From contig NZ_LOHX01000012.1 in the NCBI RefSeq assembly GCF_001559775.1, forward strand, positions 1 to 36,691: 36,691 nt of DNA. Direction: 5' to 3'. Shown here piece after piece: positions 1-8,401 of the stretch (its first letter is position 1; every line of letters begins with the position of its first letter). The notes below the pieces were generated by a model. That model was not told the origin of the DNA. It did not search any database and saw only the letters and a list, made by a program, of their open reading frames with translations. This stretch comes from Streptobacillus felis (GTDB lineage: Bacteria > Fusobacteriota > Fusobacteriia > Fusobacteriales > Leptotrichiaceae). Both the position numbers and the translations under genes were made by a program.

Positions 1-116
1 TTTCAGTATCAGTAGAATTAATTCACCCAATCGCGATTGAAACAGGATTAAGATTCTCAATCAGAGAAGGTGGAAGAACAGTAGCATCAGGAGTAGTTGC
101 TGAAATAGCTGAATAA
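1..116 (+). CDS. tuf: Elongation factor Tu, C-terminal fragment
   Basis: The window opens inside this gene; the frame begins at base 3 and stops with TAA at 114-116. The 37 visible residues end in [20 protein letters not shown], the nearly invariant tail of EF-Tu domain 3, which lies in the part that contacts aminoacyl-tRNA. EF-Tu is the GTPase that delivers aminoacyl-tRNA to the ribosome. Its place directly before rpsJ is the usual end of the str operon running into the S10 operon. The rest of the gene, including its GTPase domain, is outside the window. Confidence 0.97.
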   Translation, partial: SVSVELIHPIAIETGLRFSIREGGRTVASGVVAEIAE

Positions 117-168
117 TAAAACAATTAACTTAACTGTAAAATAATAAATAAATTGAGGAGGAATTATT

Positions 169-477
169 TTGGATAATAAAAATAAAAGAATTTATCTTCA
201 ATCTTACGATAACAAGTTATTAGATCAAACTTCTGCTAAAATAGTAGAAGTGGTAAAGAAAAATGGTGCTAAAATTGCGGGACCAATGCCTTTACCAACT
301 AAAACTAAAAAATATACAGTTTTAAGATCAGTACATGTTAATAAAGATTCAAGAGAACAATTTGAAATGAGAATACATAGAAGATTCATTGAAATCAAGG
401 AATCAAACAATGATATTTTAACAGCTTTAAGCTCAATAAGCTTACCAGCAGGTGTTTCAATAGAAATAAAGCAATAG
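169..477 (+). CDS. rpsJ: 30S ribosomal protein S10
   Basis: Full-length S10 (102 residues, the family's normal size), a small-subunit head protein that in some bacteria also serves as NusE in antitermination. The family motifs are clear: LKAYD-like YLQSYDNKLLDQ near the N-terminus, GPMPLPTKTKKYTVLRS around residues 38-54, and the basic MRIHRRFIEI stretch at about 67-76. The start is a TTG at 169-171, placed 7 bases after a strong GAGGAGG (155-161); no ATG fits the family length. Only about 50 bases separate it from tuf, so it is probably co-transcribed with the str genes. Confidence 0.96.
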   Translation: MDNKNKRIYLQSYDNKLLDQTSAKIVEVVKKNGAKIAGPMPLPTKTKKYTVLRSVHVNKDSREQFEMRIHRRFIEIKESNNDILTALSSISLPAGVSIEIKQ

Positions 478-490
478 TGCTTTGATACAA

Positions 491-517
491 GTTGGTAGAG
501 CTTCGAGCTCTATCAAC
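491..517 (+). promoter_or_regulatory. Intercistronic hairpin between rpsJ and rplC
   Basis: GTTGGTAGAGC (491-501) pairs with GCTCTATCAAC (507-517), 11 bp with one G-U, around a 5-base loop. No T-run follows, so it is not a normal terminator. It ends 9 bases before the Shine-Dalgarno AAGGAGG (527-533) of rplC. It may be an RNA-stability or processing element, or a site that adjusts rplC translation; the role is inference. Confidence 0.6.
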
Positions 518-539
518 CAATATATTAAGGAGGAAAGAA

Positions 540-1166
540 ATGATATTAGGTAAAAAAATTGGAATGACACAAATTTTTGAAAACGAAAAATTAATACCAG
601 TTACAGTAATTGAAGCTGGACCAAACTTTGTTGTTCAAACTAAAACAGTAGAAAAAGAAGGTTACACTTCAATAACTTTAGCTTATGATGAAAAAAGAGA
701 AAAATTAGTTAACAAACCAGAAATGGGTGTTTTCAAAAAAGCCGGAATCACAGCTAAAAAATTCTTAAAAGAGTTTAAAGTAGAATCAAGTGAAGAATTT
801 GCTTTAGGTCAAGAATTAAAAGTTGATGTATTAGAAGGTATTGAATTCGTTGATATTCAAGGAATCTCAAAAGGTAAAGGAACTGCAGGGGTTATGAAAA
901 GACATAACTTCGGTGGAAACAGAGCTACACACGGGGTTTCAAGAAACCACAGACTTGGAGGGTCAAATGCAGGTGGAGCTGCATCTAACTCAAATGTACC
1001 AAAAGGTAAAAAGATGGCTGGAAGATTAGGAAATGAAAATGTAACAGTTCAAAATCTAAAAGTAATCAAATTCGATGTTGAAAATAACTTATTATTAGTT
1101 AAAGGTGCAGTACCAGGTCCTAAAAATGGTTATTTAGTTATCAAGAAATCAGTAAAAAAATACTAA
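540..1166 (+). CDS. rplC: 50S ribosomal protein L3
   Basis: L3 nucleates assembly of the large subunit, and its long loop reaches toward the peptidyl transferase centre. The ATG at 540 follows AAGGAGG (527-533) and gives 208 residues starting MILGKKIGMTQIFE, the family N-terminus; the frame stays open upstream to 492 but those codons look non-coding. GKGTAGVMKRHNFGGNRATHGVSRNHR and KGKKMAGRLGN... VKGAVPG mark the core and C-terminus. The loop at residues 140-155 is odd: GGSNAGGAASNSNVPKGKK replaces the common GSIG...PG(K/R)V(F/L)KGKK and looks one residue longer. See the separate finding. Confidence 0.96.
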   Translation: MILGKKIGMTQIFENEKLIPVTVIEAGPNFVVQTKTVEKEGYTSITLAYDEKREKLVNKPEMGVFKKAGITAKKFLKEFKVESSEEFALGQELKVDVLEGIEFVDIQGISKGKGTAGVMKRHNFGGNRATHGVSRNHRLGGSNAGGAASNSNVPKGKKMAGRLGNENVTVQNLKVIKFDVENNLLLVKGAVPGPKNGYLVIKKSVKKY

Positions 1167-1186
1167 TATAGAGAGAGGAGGCAAAG

Positions 1187-1831
1187 ATGTCAGATTTTAA
1201 TTTAAAAGTATATAATTTAAATGGTGAAGAAAAAGGAGTAGCTACTATAAGTGGTGAAATCTTTGGATTAGAACCTAATAAATATGTAATGCATGAAGTA
1301 TTAACAGCAGAACTTGCAGCATCACGTGCAGGAACTGCATCAACAAAAACTAGAGGAGAAGTATCTGGAGGAGGAAGAAAACCTTTCAGACAAAAAGGAA
1401 CAGGACGTGCTAGACAAGGATCAACAAGAGCACCTCATATGGTAGGTGGAGGAGTTGTTCACGGACCTAAACCAAGAAATTATGAGAAAAAAGTTAACAA
1501 AAAAGTTAGAAAGTTAGCTTTAAAATCAGCATTAGCTGTTAGAATCCAAAATGGAGATGTAATTGTATTAGAAGACTACATGTTAGATGCTCCTAAAACA
1601 AAAACATTTGTTAATTTTACAGAAAAAGTTAATATGGTAGAAGACAAAAAATTATTTATAGTTAACGATTATTTAGAAGATGCTGATTGGAACTTATACT
1701 TATCAGTTAGAAATATCGAAAAAACTGAAATATTAGACCCAAGAGAGTTATCAGTATATGCTTTATTAAAATACAATAAAGTAGTTATTACTAAAGAAGC
1801 TCTTGCAACTATCGAGGAGGTGCTTGGATAA
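1187..1831 (+). CDS. rplD: 50S ribosomal protein L4
   Basis: L4 (214 residues, about 5-10 longer than typical) lines the polypeptide exit tunnel and binds 23S rRNA early in assembly. The tunnel-loop signature is present at about residues 45-90: [20 protein letters not shown] followed by [22 protein letters not shown]. The ATG follows GAGAGGAGG with normal spacing. The stop codon shares its last A (1831) with the ATG of rplW, so the two are probably translationally coupled. In enterobacteria L4 represses this operon; no L4-binding leader can be judged here because the operon start is outside the window. Confidence 0.96.
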   Translation: MSDFNLKVYNLNGEEKGVATISGEIFGLEPNKYVMHEVLTAELAASRAGTASTKTRGEVSGGGRKPFRQKGTGRARQGSTRAPHMVGGGVVHGPKPRNYEKKVNKKVRKLALKSALAVRIQNGDVIVLEDYMLDAPKTKTFVNFTEKVNMVEDKKLFIVNDYLEDADWNLYLSVRNIEKTEILDPRELSVYALLKYNKVVITKEALATIEEVLG

Positions 1832-2115
1832 TGACAATTTTTGACGTAATCAAAAAACCTGTTTTAAATACAGAAAAAGCAAGAATTTTATTGAATTCAA
1901 ATGAATATGTATTTATAGTAGATAGAAGAGCTAATAAATTACAAATTAAAGAAGCAGTAGAGAAATTATTCAATGTTAAAGTTGCAAATGTTAACACTAT
2001 TAACATGAAACCAACTACGGCTAGAGCAAGAATGACTGTTTACAAAACACCGGCATACAAAAAAGCCATTGTTAAATTAGTAGATGGAGATTCAATAAAA
2101 GCTTATGATATTTAG
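1831..2115 (+). CDS. rplW: 50S ribosomal protein L23
   Basis: L23 (94 residues, normal length) sits at the tunnel exit and docks trigger factor and SRP. Seen motifs: VIKKPVLNTEKA at the N-terminus, NEYVFIVDRRANKLQIKEAV in the middle and VNTINMKPTTARA at about residues 54-66. The Shine-Dalgarno GAGGAGG (1814-1820) lies inside the end of rplD, and start and stop overlap by one base. Oddly, it is followed by a terminator and unrelated genes rather than by rplB, so it is the last gene of a shortened S10 operon here. Confidence 0.96.
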   Translation: MTIFDVIKKPVLNTEKARILLNSNEYVFIVDRRANKLQIKEAVEKLFNVKVANVNTINMKPTTARARMTVYKTPAYKKAIVKLVDGDSIKAYDI

Positions 2116-2116
2116 T

Positions 2117-2160
2117 AAATAGGGGAAAGAGATTAGGGAACTAATCCTTTTCCTATTTTT
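2117..2160 (+). terminator. Hairpin terminator after rplW
   Basis: AAATAGG (2117-2123) pairs with CCTATTT (2152-2158); an inner stem closes GATTAG (2131-2136) on CTAATC (2141-2146) around a GGAA tetraloop, with small A bulges between. It ends in TTTTT (2156-2160). It closes the ribosomal operon, but the next gene's ribosome site starts only 14 bases later and no promoter is visible, so some read-through is likely. Confidence 0.8.
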
Positions 2161-2183
2161 ATATAAAAACTACTGGAGGAATT

Positions 2184-2936
2184 ATGGAATTTAAAAATAA
2201 GACTTGTATTGTTACAGGTGGTGCTAATGGTATAGGGCTTGAAACTGTAAAAGGTATGGTTGCAGGTGGTGCAAAAGTAATAATACTAGATATAAATGAA
2301 GAAGCAGCTAAAAGTGCTATAAATGAATTAGGTGAAGATAGAGTATTCTTTCATTATTTAGACTTATCAAATCAAGAAAGTATAAGAAGTGTTTTTGCAG
2401 AACTTATACAAAAATACAATAAAATTGATGTATTAGTAAACTGTGCTGGAATTATTAGTACTAAGAGATTTGATGATTTAGATGATGCAGAATTTAATAA
2501 AGTAGTAAGTATAAACTTAAATGCAAACTTTACAACTATTTCAGCTATATTTGAACATTTTAAATCAAATGGTGGAGGAAGAATTGTAAATGTTTCATCT
2601 GTTGCTGCAAAGCTTGGCGGAGGTCTTTTAGGGACTGCAGCATATGCATCTTCAAAAGCAGGATTAAATGGTTTAACTAAGGCAGTAGCTAAAGAAGGTG
2701 GAAAATATGGAATAGCATGTAACTGTGTTTGTCCTTCATACACTGAAACTGAAATGACTAATGCATTAAAAGAGGATAAAGAGAAAGAAAGTAAGGTTAT
2801 TTCTATGATACCTTTAGGTAGAAAAGCACAAGCAAGAGAAATTGCACAAATGATACTATTTTTTGCATCTGATCTTGCAAGTTTTGTAACAGGAGAAATA
2901 GGAGATGTAGATGGAGGTATTACATTAGATGGCTGA
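2184..2936 (+). CDS. Short-chain dehydrogenase/reductase, KduD/FabG-like
   Basis: A cytoplasmic NAD(P)-dependent oxidoreductase of the classical SDR family (250 residues, normal length). Seen: the nucleotide-binding TGGANGIG at residues 11-18, NCAG in place of NNAG at 86-89, the Ser pair at 138-139, and the catalytic YASSK with Tyr154 and Lys158; there are two extra residues between Ser and Tyr compared with FabG. The substrate cannot be read from the sequence. The next gene, overlapping by 8 bases, is a 2-keto-3-deoxygluconate permease, which suggests a sugar-acid role such as that of KduD (2-dehydro-3-deoxy-gluconate 5-dehydrogenase). A fatty-acid FabG role is less likely. TGGAGGA at 2174-2180 sets the start. 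Confidence 0.85.
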   Translation: MEFKNKTCIVTGGANGIGLETVKGMVAGGAKVIILDINEEAAKSAINELGEDRVFFHYLDLSNQESIRSVFAELIQKYNKIDVLVNCAGIISTKRFDDLDDAEFNKVVSINLNANFTTISAIFEHFKSNGGGRIVNVSSVAAKLGGGLLGTAAYASSKAGLNGLTKAVAKEGGKYGIACNCVCPSYTETEMTNALKEDKEKESKVISMIPLGRKAQAREIAQMILFFASDLASFVTGEIGDVDGGITLDG

Positions 2937-3879
2937 TAAAAATTTAGATACAATATTCGGTAAATATTTTTCAAAAATACCTGGAAATATGATAGTAGTT
3001 CCTTTAATTATTGGAACTTTAATAAATAGTTTTTTCCCACAAGTTTTACAAATTGGGTCATTCACTACAGCTATAGTTAAAGGTGTAGGTCCACTAGTTG
3101 GTGCATTCTTACTATTTTTAGGGGGAACTATTTCTTTAAAGTCTACTCCTAAATCTATAGTTAGAGGATTTGTAATTATTACTACTAAGGTTTTAGTTGC
3201 AGTAGCATTAGGATTAGTAGTAGCAAAAGTATTTAATAATAACTTTTTAGGTTTAAGTGCAGTTGCTGTTATAGGTGCAATATCTGTTGCAAATAATGCA
3301 CTGTTTGCAGGAATTACATCAGTCTATGGAGATGAAATTGAAAGAGGAGCAGTTGCTATTACATCTTTAAGTGTAGGACCAACTGTTACTATGATAGCTT
3401 TAACTTCAGCAGGACTTGCAAGTATTTCCCCACTTGCTATTTTAGGGTCTATAGTACCTTTAATTTTAGGTATAATACTTTCAAATTATTCACCTTTCCT
3501 TAAGCAGTTATTTACTAAAGGATTAGGTGCAACTACAGTACTTGTTGGTTTTGCTCTAGGTGCAAATATGAGTTTATCTCAAATATTTAAAGGAGGATTA
3601 CCAGGTATCTTATTAGGGTTAATAGCTGTGTTTGTAGTTGGTATTATTACAGTTATTATGGATAAATTAACTGGAGGTAGTGGTATAGCTGGGGCATCAA
3701 TTTCATCAGTTGCAGCTAGTGCAATCGCCAATCCAGAGGCTCTAGCAAAAGCAGATCCTAATCTTGCAATATTCCAAGATGCAGCTACGGCACAAATTGC
3801 TGCAGCAGTTATAATTACAGCATTATTAACACCTGTATTTACCTCACTAGTTAAAAAATATAACGAGAAAAAAGGATAA
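2929..3879 (+). CDS. kdgT: 2-keto-3-deoxygluconate permease family transporter
   Basis: A KdgT-family inner-membrane permease (316 residues, close to the family's 310-330) that would import 2-keto-3-deoxygluconate with protons. It is almost wholly hydrophobic with about ten membrane segments. The run PGNMIVVPLIIGTLINSFFP near the N-terminus and the small-residue-rich centre AISVANNALFAGITSVYGDE are typical. Its ATG lies inside the end of the dehydrogenase gene (8-base overlap), so the two are translationally coupled. No KDG kinase or aldolase is in the window, so the downstream steps must be encoded elsewhere. Confidence 0.85.
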   Translation: MADKNLDTIFGKYFSKIPGNMIVVPLIIGTLINSFFPQVLQIGSFTTAIVKGVGPLVGAFLLFLGGTISLKSTPKSIVRGFVIITTKVLVAVALGLVVAKVFNNNFLGLSAVAVIGAISVANNALFAGITSVYGDEIERGAVAITSLSVGPTVTMIALTSAGLASISPLAILGSIVPLILGIILSNYSPFLKQLFTKGLGATTVLVGFALGANMSLSQIFKGGLPGILLGLIAVFVVGIITVIMDKLTGGSGIAGASISSVAASAIANPEALAKADPNLAIFQDAATAQIAAAVIITALLTPVFTSLVKKYNEKKG

Positions 3880-3882
3880 TGA

Positions 3883-5265
3883 ATGGATAAAATATTAAAA
3901 ATAAATGAAGTAATTAATAATATAGTTTGGGGTTGGCCTAGTTTAGTATTATTAGTTGGTATTGGAATAGTATTGACTTTAAGATTAAGAATGATACAAA
4001 TTTCAAAAATAAAATTAATATTATCAAATACCTTACTTAAAATATTTACAAAAGATACCACTTTAAAAGGTGAAATTACAGCATTCCAATCTGTTGCTAC
4101 AGCCCTTGCAGCAACAGTTGGTACAGGAAATATTTCTGGAGTAGCTATAGCAATTTCAACAGGAGGACCAGGATCTATATTTTGGATGTGGATATCAGCA
4201 TTATTTGGAATGGCAACAAAATTTTCAGAAGTGGTACTTGCTATAGTTTATAGAGAAAGAAAGCAAGAAGGTGGATATAATGGTGGACCTATGTACTATA
4301 TTAAAAATGGACTTAAATTACCATTACTTGCAAAGATATTTGCACTTTTTACAGTACTTGCATCTTTCGGTATAGGTAATATGACTCAGTCTAATTCAAT
4401 TTCTAATGCAATAAGGGCAAATTTTAATGTAGACGTTAAAATAACGAGTATATTAATTACAATTATAGCTGCTATAGTATTATTGGGAGGAATAGAAAGA
4501 ATATCTAAGGTTAGTGAAACTTTAGTTCCAATTATGGCTTTTTTCTATATTATAGGTTCCCTTATAGTTATAGTGTTAAATATTAGTGAAATACCTAATG
4601 CTTTTTATAAAATATTTTCTATGGCTTTTAGTAAACAAGCTGCAATAGGTGGATTTGCAGGTGTGACCTTTAAACAAATAATTAGACAAGGAGTAGCTAG
4701 AGGTGTATTTACAAATGAAGCAGGACTAGGATCTGCTCCTATAGCACATGCATCTGCAAAAACTGATCATCCTGTATTACAAGGTATGTGGGGGGTATTT
4801 GAAGTATTTATGGATACTATGGTAATTTGTACTCTTACAGCTTTAGTGATTTTAGTTACTAACACTTGGAATAGTGGTCTTAGTGGTTCTGAACTTACAT
4901 CATATGCATTTAATCAAGGATTTAATGGAGGTGGATATATAGTTGCTATAGGACTTACTCTATTTGCATTTTCTACAATTCTAGGTTGGTCTTTTTATGG
5001 AGAAAAAGCATTGATATTTCTATTAGGTGAAAAATATGTCTATTTTTATAGGATGATATACATACCAATAATATTTATTGGAGGTATAGGAGGGTTAAAA
5101 GAAGTTTGGGCTATAACAGATACATTAAATGGTCTTATGGCTATACCAAACTTAATAGCAGTATTTATGTTACAAAATGTAGTAATTAAAATGGTTAAAC
5201 ATTATTTTAAAAACCCAGAAAAAGTAATATATTTAGAAGATTATGAAGACATAATTAGTGAATAA
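3883..5265 (+). CDS. Alanine/glycine:cation symporter (AGCS family)
   Basis: A sodium- (or proton-) coupled amino-acid importer of the AGCS (AgcS/DagA) family in the inner membrane, 460 residues with about ten or eleven membrane segments. Family motifs are plain: FQSVATALAATVGTGNISGV at about residues 67-86, GGPMYYIKNGL at about 130-140, and the conserved NEAGLGSAPIAHASAKTDHP. Amino-acid specificity is not visible; alanine and glycine are the usual substrates. It starts 3 bases after kdgT with only a weak ribosome site, so it seems co-translated with that operon. A six-G run at 4790-4795 lies inside the gene. Confidence 0.92.
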   Translation: MDKILKINEVINNIVWGWPSLVLLVGIGIVLTLRLRMIQISKIKLILSNTLLKIFTKDTTLKGEITAFQSVATALAATVGTGNISGVAIAISTGGPGSIFWMWISALFGMATKFSEVVLAIVYRERKQEGGYNGGPMYYIKNGLKLPLLAKIFALFTVLASFGIGNMTQSNSISNAIRANFNVDVKITSILITIIAAIVLLGGIERISKVSETLVPIMAFFYIIGSLIVIVLNISEIPNAFYKIFSMAFSKQAAIGGFAGVTFKQIIRQGVARGVFTNEAGLGSAPIAHASAKTDHPVLQGMWGVFEVFMDTMVICTLTALVILVTNTWNSGLSGSELTSYAFNQGFNGGGYIVAIGLTLFAFSTILGWSFYGEKALIFLLGEKYVYFYRMIYIPIIFIGGIGGLKEVWAITDTLNGLMAIPNLIAVFMLQNVVIKMVKHYFKNPEKVIYLEDYEDIISE

Positions 5266-5319
5266 AAATATACTCTAAATAAAGGTTATAAAAATAACTT
5301 TAAAAGTAAAAAATAAATA

Positions 5320-5348
5320 TTGACAATAATAAAAAAATGTACTAGAAT
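5320..5348 (+). promoter_or_regulatory. Sigma-70-type promoter of the type Va autotransporter
   Basis: TTGACA (5320-5325), a 17-base spacer and TAGAAT (5343-5348) form a near-consensus promoter. The predicted start lies about 30 bases before the ATG at 5382, after which GGAAGGA at 5371-5378 is the ribosome site. Confidence 0.8.
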
Positions 5349-5381
5349 CATATTAATAAATAAAACTGAAAGGAAGGATTT

Positions 5382-8336
5382 ATGGAGAAAATATCAAACA
5401 TAAAAAGATATTTAAAAAGAAAAATTAGTGTTACAAATGCTTTACTTGTAACTTTTCTGATTACAGGAACTTTTTCTACTGCTGGAACAATAGCAGAGGC
5501 ACAAAATCAAATTAATACAGATAATAAAGTAGTTGCAGGGACTTATGAAGGAGAAAATAACTATAATTTTGTTACAACAAAAAATGATACTATATTAGAG
5601 GGAGATATTACTTTTAACATCAAAGAAACTGGAAATGAAGCATTTTTGTCTTTAAATGGGACAGGAGTAACAGGTGATAAAGTTACAATTAATATTACAC
5701 CTAATACAGGGGTTCAACATTCAAGACCTAAGGGTGTAATAATTAGAGGAAATGCAAATGCTGAAATAAAAGAATTAATTTCAAATGTAACTTTAGCTTC
5801 TGAAACAAAAAATTCACCTTCAAATGGTCCAGATTCAAATGCTTCTTATGGTGTTGCAGTTGGATATAATTTTGGTGGTGGAACATCAAGTGATACTTCA
5901 AAATTAACAGTAGATAAGATGACTGTTAATGTAACTAATACAGCAGATACAATAATGGCAAAAAGAACAGCATCAAGAAGTTTTTGGGGTATTAATATAA
6001 CAGCAGAAGTAGATTTTGGACATCAATTATCAGGATTAAAAGTATATAGAAAAGATGGTGCAAAAGCAGAATTTATTGCAAATGATAAAGTAGATATTAC
6101 AGTAACAGACTCATCTACAGCAAAAGTTGGAGATTACTTAGTAGGTGTTTTTATTTCAGGTAATGAAACAAAAGCAGAATTTAATGGAGAAACTAATATT
6201 ACTTTAGTAGGAGATGGAGTAAATTCTGCAGCTATTAAAATAGGAAAACCATTTGATGGAACTATAACATCAGAAGGTCCAAGAGTAACTGTAAATGGAA
6301 AATTAAATGTTGATACAACTGCTAATACATTATCGGGTGCAGTTAGATTATTTGGTGATAAATCTAAGCTTGAAGTTACTGGTGAAGAAGAATCTGTAAT
6401 AAATTCAGGTAATTCTGCTATAGTATATGATACTCAGGATTATATTACTAAATTTAAAACTAATTTAGGTATAAATGGAGAAACTTCACGTAATATTAAT
6501 GGTAATGATCAAGTAGTTAAATTAAATAATACAGTTTTAAAAACTACAAGTAATGATGCTTCTTTAATTAAAGTAAGAGCTGAAAGAGTAAGAGATATTA
6601 CTGCGGGAGAAGCAAGTAGAATGTCAGGAGGTCAATTAAACTCAGGAGAATTCTCAAATAATAATGCAATTTTTGAATTATCTGGAGATAAATCAGTTGC
6701 TAAAGCTGCAAGTGATGGTTGGTTAATTGAAGTTAAAGGAACTAAAACAATTTCATCTTCATTAACTGCAAATATTAAAGATTCAGCTGTTATTGAAGGA
6801 TTAACTGATAAGAAGTTTTCTTCAAAATTAGATATTAATTTAGAAAATGAAGGTAAATGGATACTTGCTAATAAAGGTTCTGAAAATAAAGCAACATTTA
6901 ATAATTTAAATATTACTAATGGTATATTAGATGCAACTAATGCTGATTTTGTATTAAAAGCAACTACAAATGGTGTAGAAGAAAACGGAACTGTTACAAA
7001 TGCAGGAAAGATAACAATAGATAATGATAGATACACTGATAAATTACTATTAAATGGTAATTATACAGGAAATAATGGTAAATTATTAGTAAATACGTTA
7101 TGGAATGAAACTAGTGGTAAAAATGGAGAAAATTCAGAATCTGATTTATTTGAAATAACAGGTGAAGTTAGTGGAACAACTAAAGTAATTACTGTTGCTA
7201 AAGATAAAACAGAAAATAAAATAGATGGAACAGTAGATGGAGAAGAAGGAAATAGAAGTGCTATAGTTGTTAAAACACCTAAAGCAACATCTGCAAATGC
7301 ATTTATTGGAACAGCTGTCACTGAAAATGATGCTGAATTAGAATTAGTTTCAGAAATACAAGATGAACATAGAGTATTCTTCTGGGAAATTACTAAATCA
7401 GGTCCAGACATATTCTTAATAGGACCTAAGGCAAATATGGATCAAGCACATCATGTATTTGGTCGTTTAAATGAAAGACGTATACAAAATACTTTATTTA
7501 ATATAGGTAAAAATACTGAAAAAGGAATGCCATGGGCTAAACTTTATGGTGGAGAATTCATATATGATAATTCTAATAAAACACGTTACATGGATGGAAC
7601 AATAGGAATAAATATAGGTGTAGATCATTATTTTGATAAAAATAAAGAAAATTTAACAGGTATTTATTTTGGTTACTCAAATTCATTTAAAAATGTTGTA
7701 AATAATAGAACAAGTGCATATAGAGGTACTGTGCATACAGATATGGTTTCGTTAGGTTTAACAAATACATATACTAGAGATAAATTTTATGCAGATGCTG
7801 TATTACAATTATCAGGTCTTGAAAATAGATATGTATTAAAAAATGGAGATAAATATAATAATTTTGGTGTGATATTAACTGGATCACTTGAACTTGGTAG
7901 CCCGTTATACTTTGTAAATAATAAAGAAAAGGATGAAAAGTATATAGTTGAACCTCAAGCACAAGTTATTTATCAATTTTCAGCTAATACACCAATAGCA
8001 GAGAAAAATATAAGCTATGATTTAGGACATTCAGTTAAAGGTAGAGCAGGATTAAGAGTTGGATATTCAACTGCAATGAGTACAACAGCTAAAAATGGAA
8101 TGGGATATGCTTTATTTAATGTTTGGGGACAATATACAAATGCCGATAAAGTAAACAAAGGAGAAAAAGTTTATACTGAAACTTATCCAACTATTTGGTT
8201 AGAAGCAGGACTTGGAGCAAATTTACCTGTAACTAAAAATGTAAGTACATACTTTGAAGCTACTTTAGAAAAATCAGTTTATGGAAGTAATAAATATGGT
8301 GGAAAAGGTACATTTGGAATAAATTTTGAAAAATAA
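5382..8336 (+). CDS. Type Va autotransporter with fusobacterial N-terminal domain
   Basis: A secreted surface protein of 984 residues that carries its own outer-membrane pore. Residues 1-41 are an extended signal peptide: a charged lead with RYLKRK, then a hydrophobic core ending near GTIAEA. Residues 42 to about 685 are a Thr/Asn/Ser-rich passenger with short beta-strand-like periodicity, consistent with a beta-helix; I see no protease triad or known enzymatic motif. From about residue 690 (HHVFGRLNERRIQNTLFNIG) to the C-terminus is a 12-strand autotransporter barrel, with GMPWAKLYGGEF at about 715-726 and the end GGKGTFGINFEK. Cysteine is absent, as usual for exported passengers. It has its own promoter and terminator, so it is monocistronic. 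A role in adhesion is inferred from family, not shown. Confidence 0.9.
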   Translation: MEKISNIKRYLKRKISVTNALLVTFLITGTFSTAGTIAEAQNQINTDNKVVAGTYEGENNYNFVTTKNDTILEGDITFNIKETGNEAFLSLNGTGVTGDKVTINITPNTGVQHSRPKGVIIRGNANAEIKELISNVTLASETKNSPSNGPDSNASYGVAVGYNFGGGTSSDTSKLTVDKMTVNVTNTADTIMAKRTASRSFWGINITAEVDFGHQLSGLKVYRKDGAKAEFIANDKVDITVTDSSTAKVGDYLVGVFISGNETKAEFNGETNITLVGDGVNSAAIKIGKPFDGTITSEGPRVTVNGKLNVDTTANTLSGAVRLFGDKSKLEVTGEEESVINSGNSAIVYDTQDYITKFKTNLGINGETSRNINGNDQVVKLNNTVLKTTSNDASLIKVRAERVRDITAGEASRMSGGQLNSGEFSNNNAIFELSGDKSVAKAASDGWLIEVKGTKTISSSLTANIKDSAVIEGLTDKKFSSKLDINLENEGKWILANKGSENKATFNNLNITNGILDATNADFVLKATTNGVEENGTVTNAGKITIDNDRYTDKLLLNGNYTGNNGKLLVNTLWNETSGKNGENSESDLFEITGEVSGTTKVITVAKDKTENKIDGTVDGEEGNRSAIVVKTPKATSANAFIGTAVTENDAELELVSEIQDEHRVFFWEITKSGPDIFLIGPKANMDQAHHVFGRLNERRIQNTLFNIGKNTEKGMPWAKLYGGEFIYDNSNKTRYMDGTIGINIGVDHYFDKNKENLTGIYFGYSNSFKNVVNNRTSAYRGTVHTDMVSLGLTNTYTRDKFYADAVLQLSGLENRYVLKNGDKYNNFGVILTGSLELGSPLYFVNNKEKDEKYIVEPQAQVIYQFSANTPIAEKNISYDLGHSVKGRAGLRVGYSTAMSTTAKNGMGYALFNVWGQYTNADKVNKGEKVYTETYPTIWLEAGLGANLPVTKNVSTYFEATLEKSVYGSNKYGGKGTFGINFEK

Positions 8337-8341
8337 TAATT

Positions 8342-8374
8342 GAAAAAGGTGGAATTATTTCCATCTTTTTCTTT
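8342..8374 (+). terminator. Terminator of the type Va autotransporter gene
   Basis: GAAAAAGGTGGAA (8342-8354) pairs with TTCCATCTTTTTC (8359-8371), 13 bp with one G-U and a 4-base loop; T-rich sequence follows in and after the stem. Confidence 0.82.
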
Positions 8375-8401
8375 TGTAAAATATTTAACTTGTTGAATAT
8401 A

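Noticed and set aside
2372-2974. Minus-strand frame of 200 codons opposite the dehydrogenase
   Set aside because: The plus-strand gene has a full set of SDR motifs, a ribosome site and coupling to the next gene; the reverse frame has none.
4790-4795. Six-G run inside the AGCS symporter gene as a second phase-variable site
   Set aside because: Six G is short for slipped-strand switching and is explained by the codons TGG GGG G(TA) in a conserved stretch.
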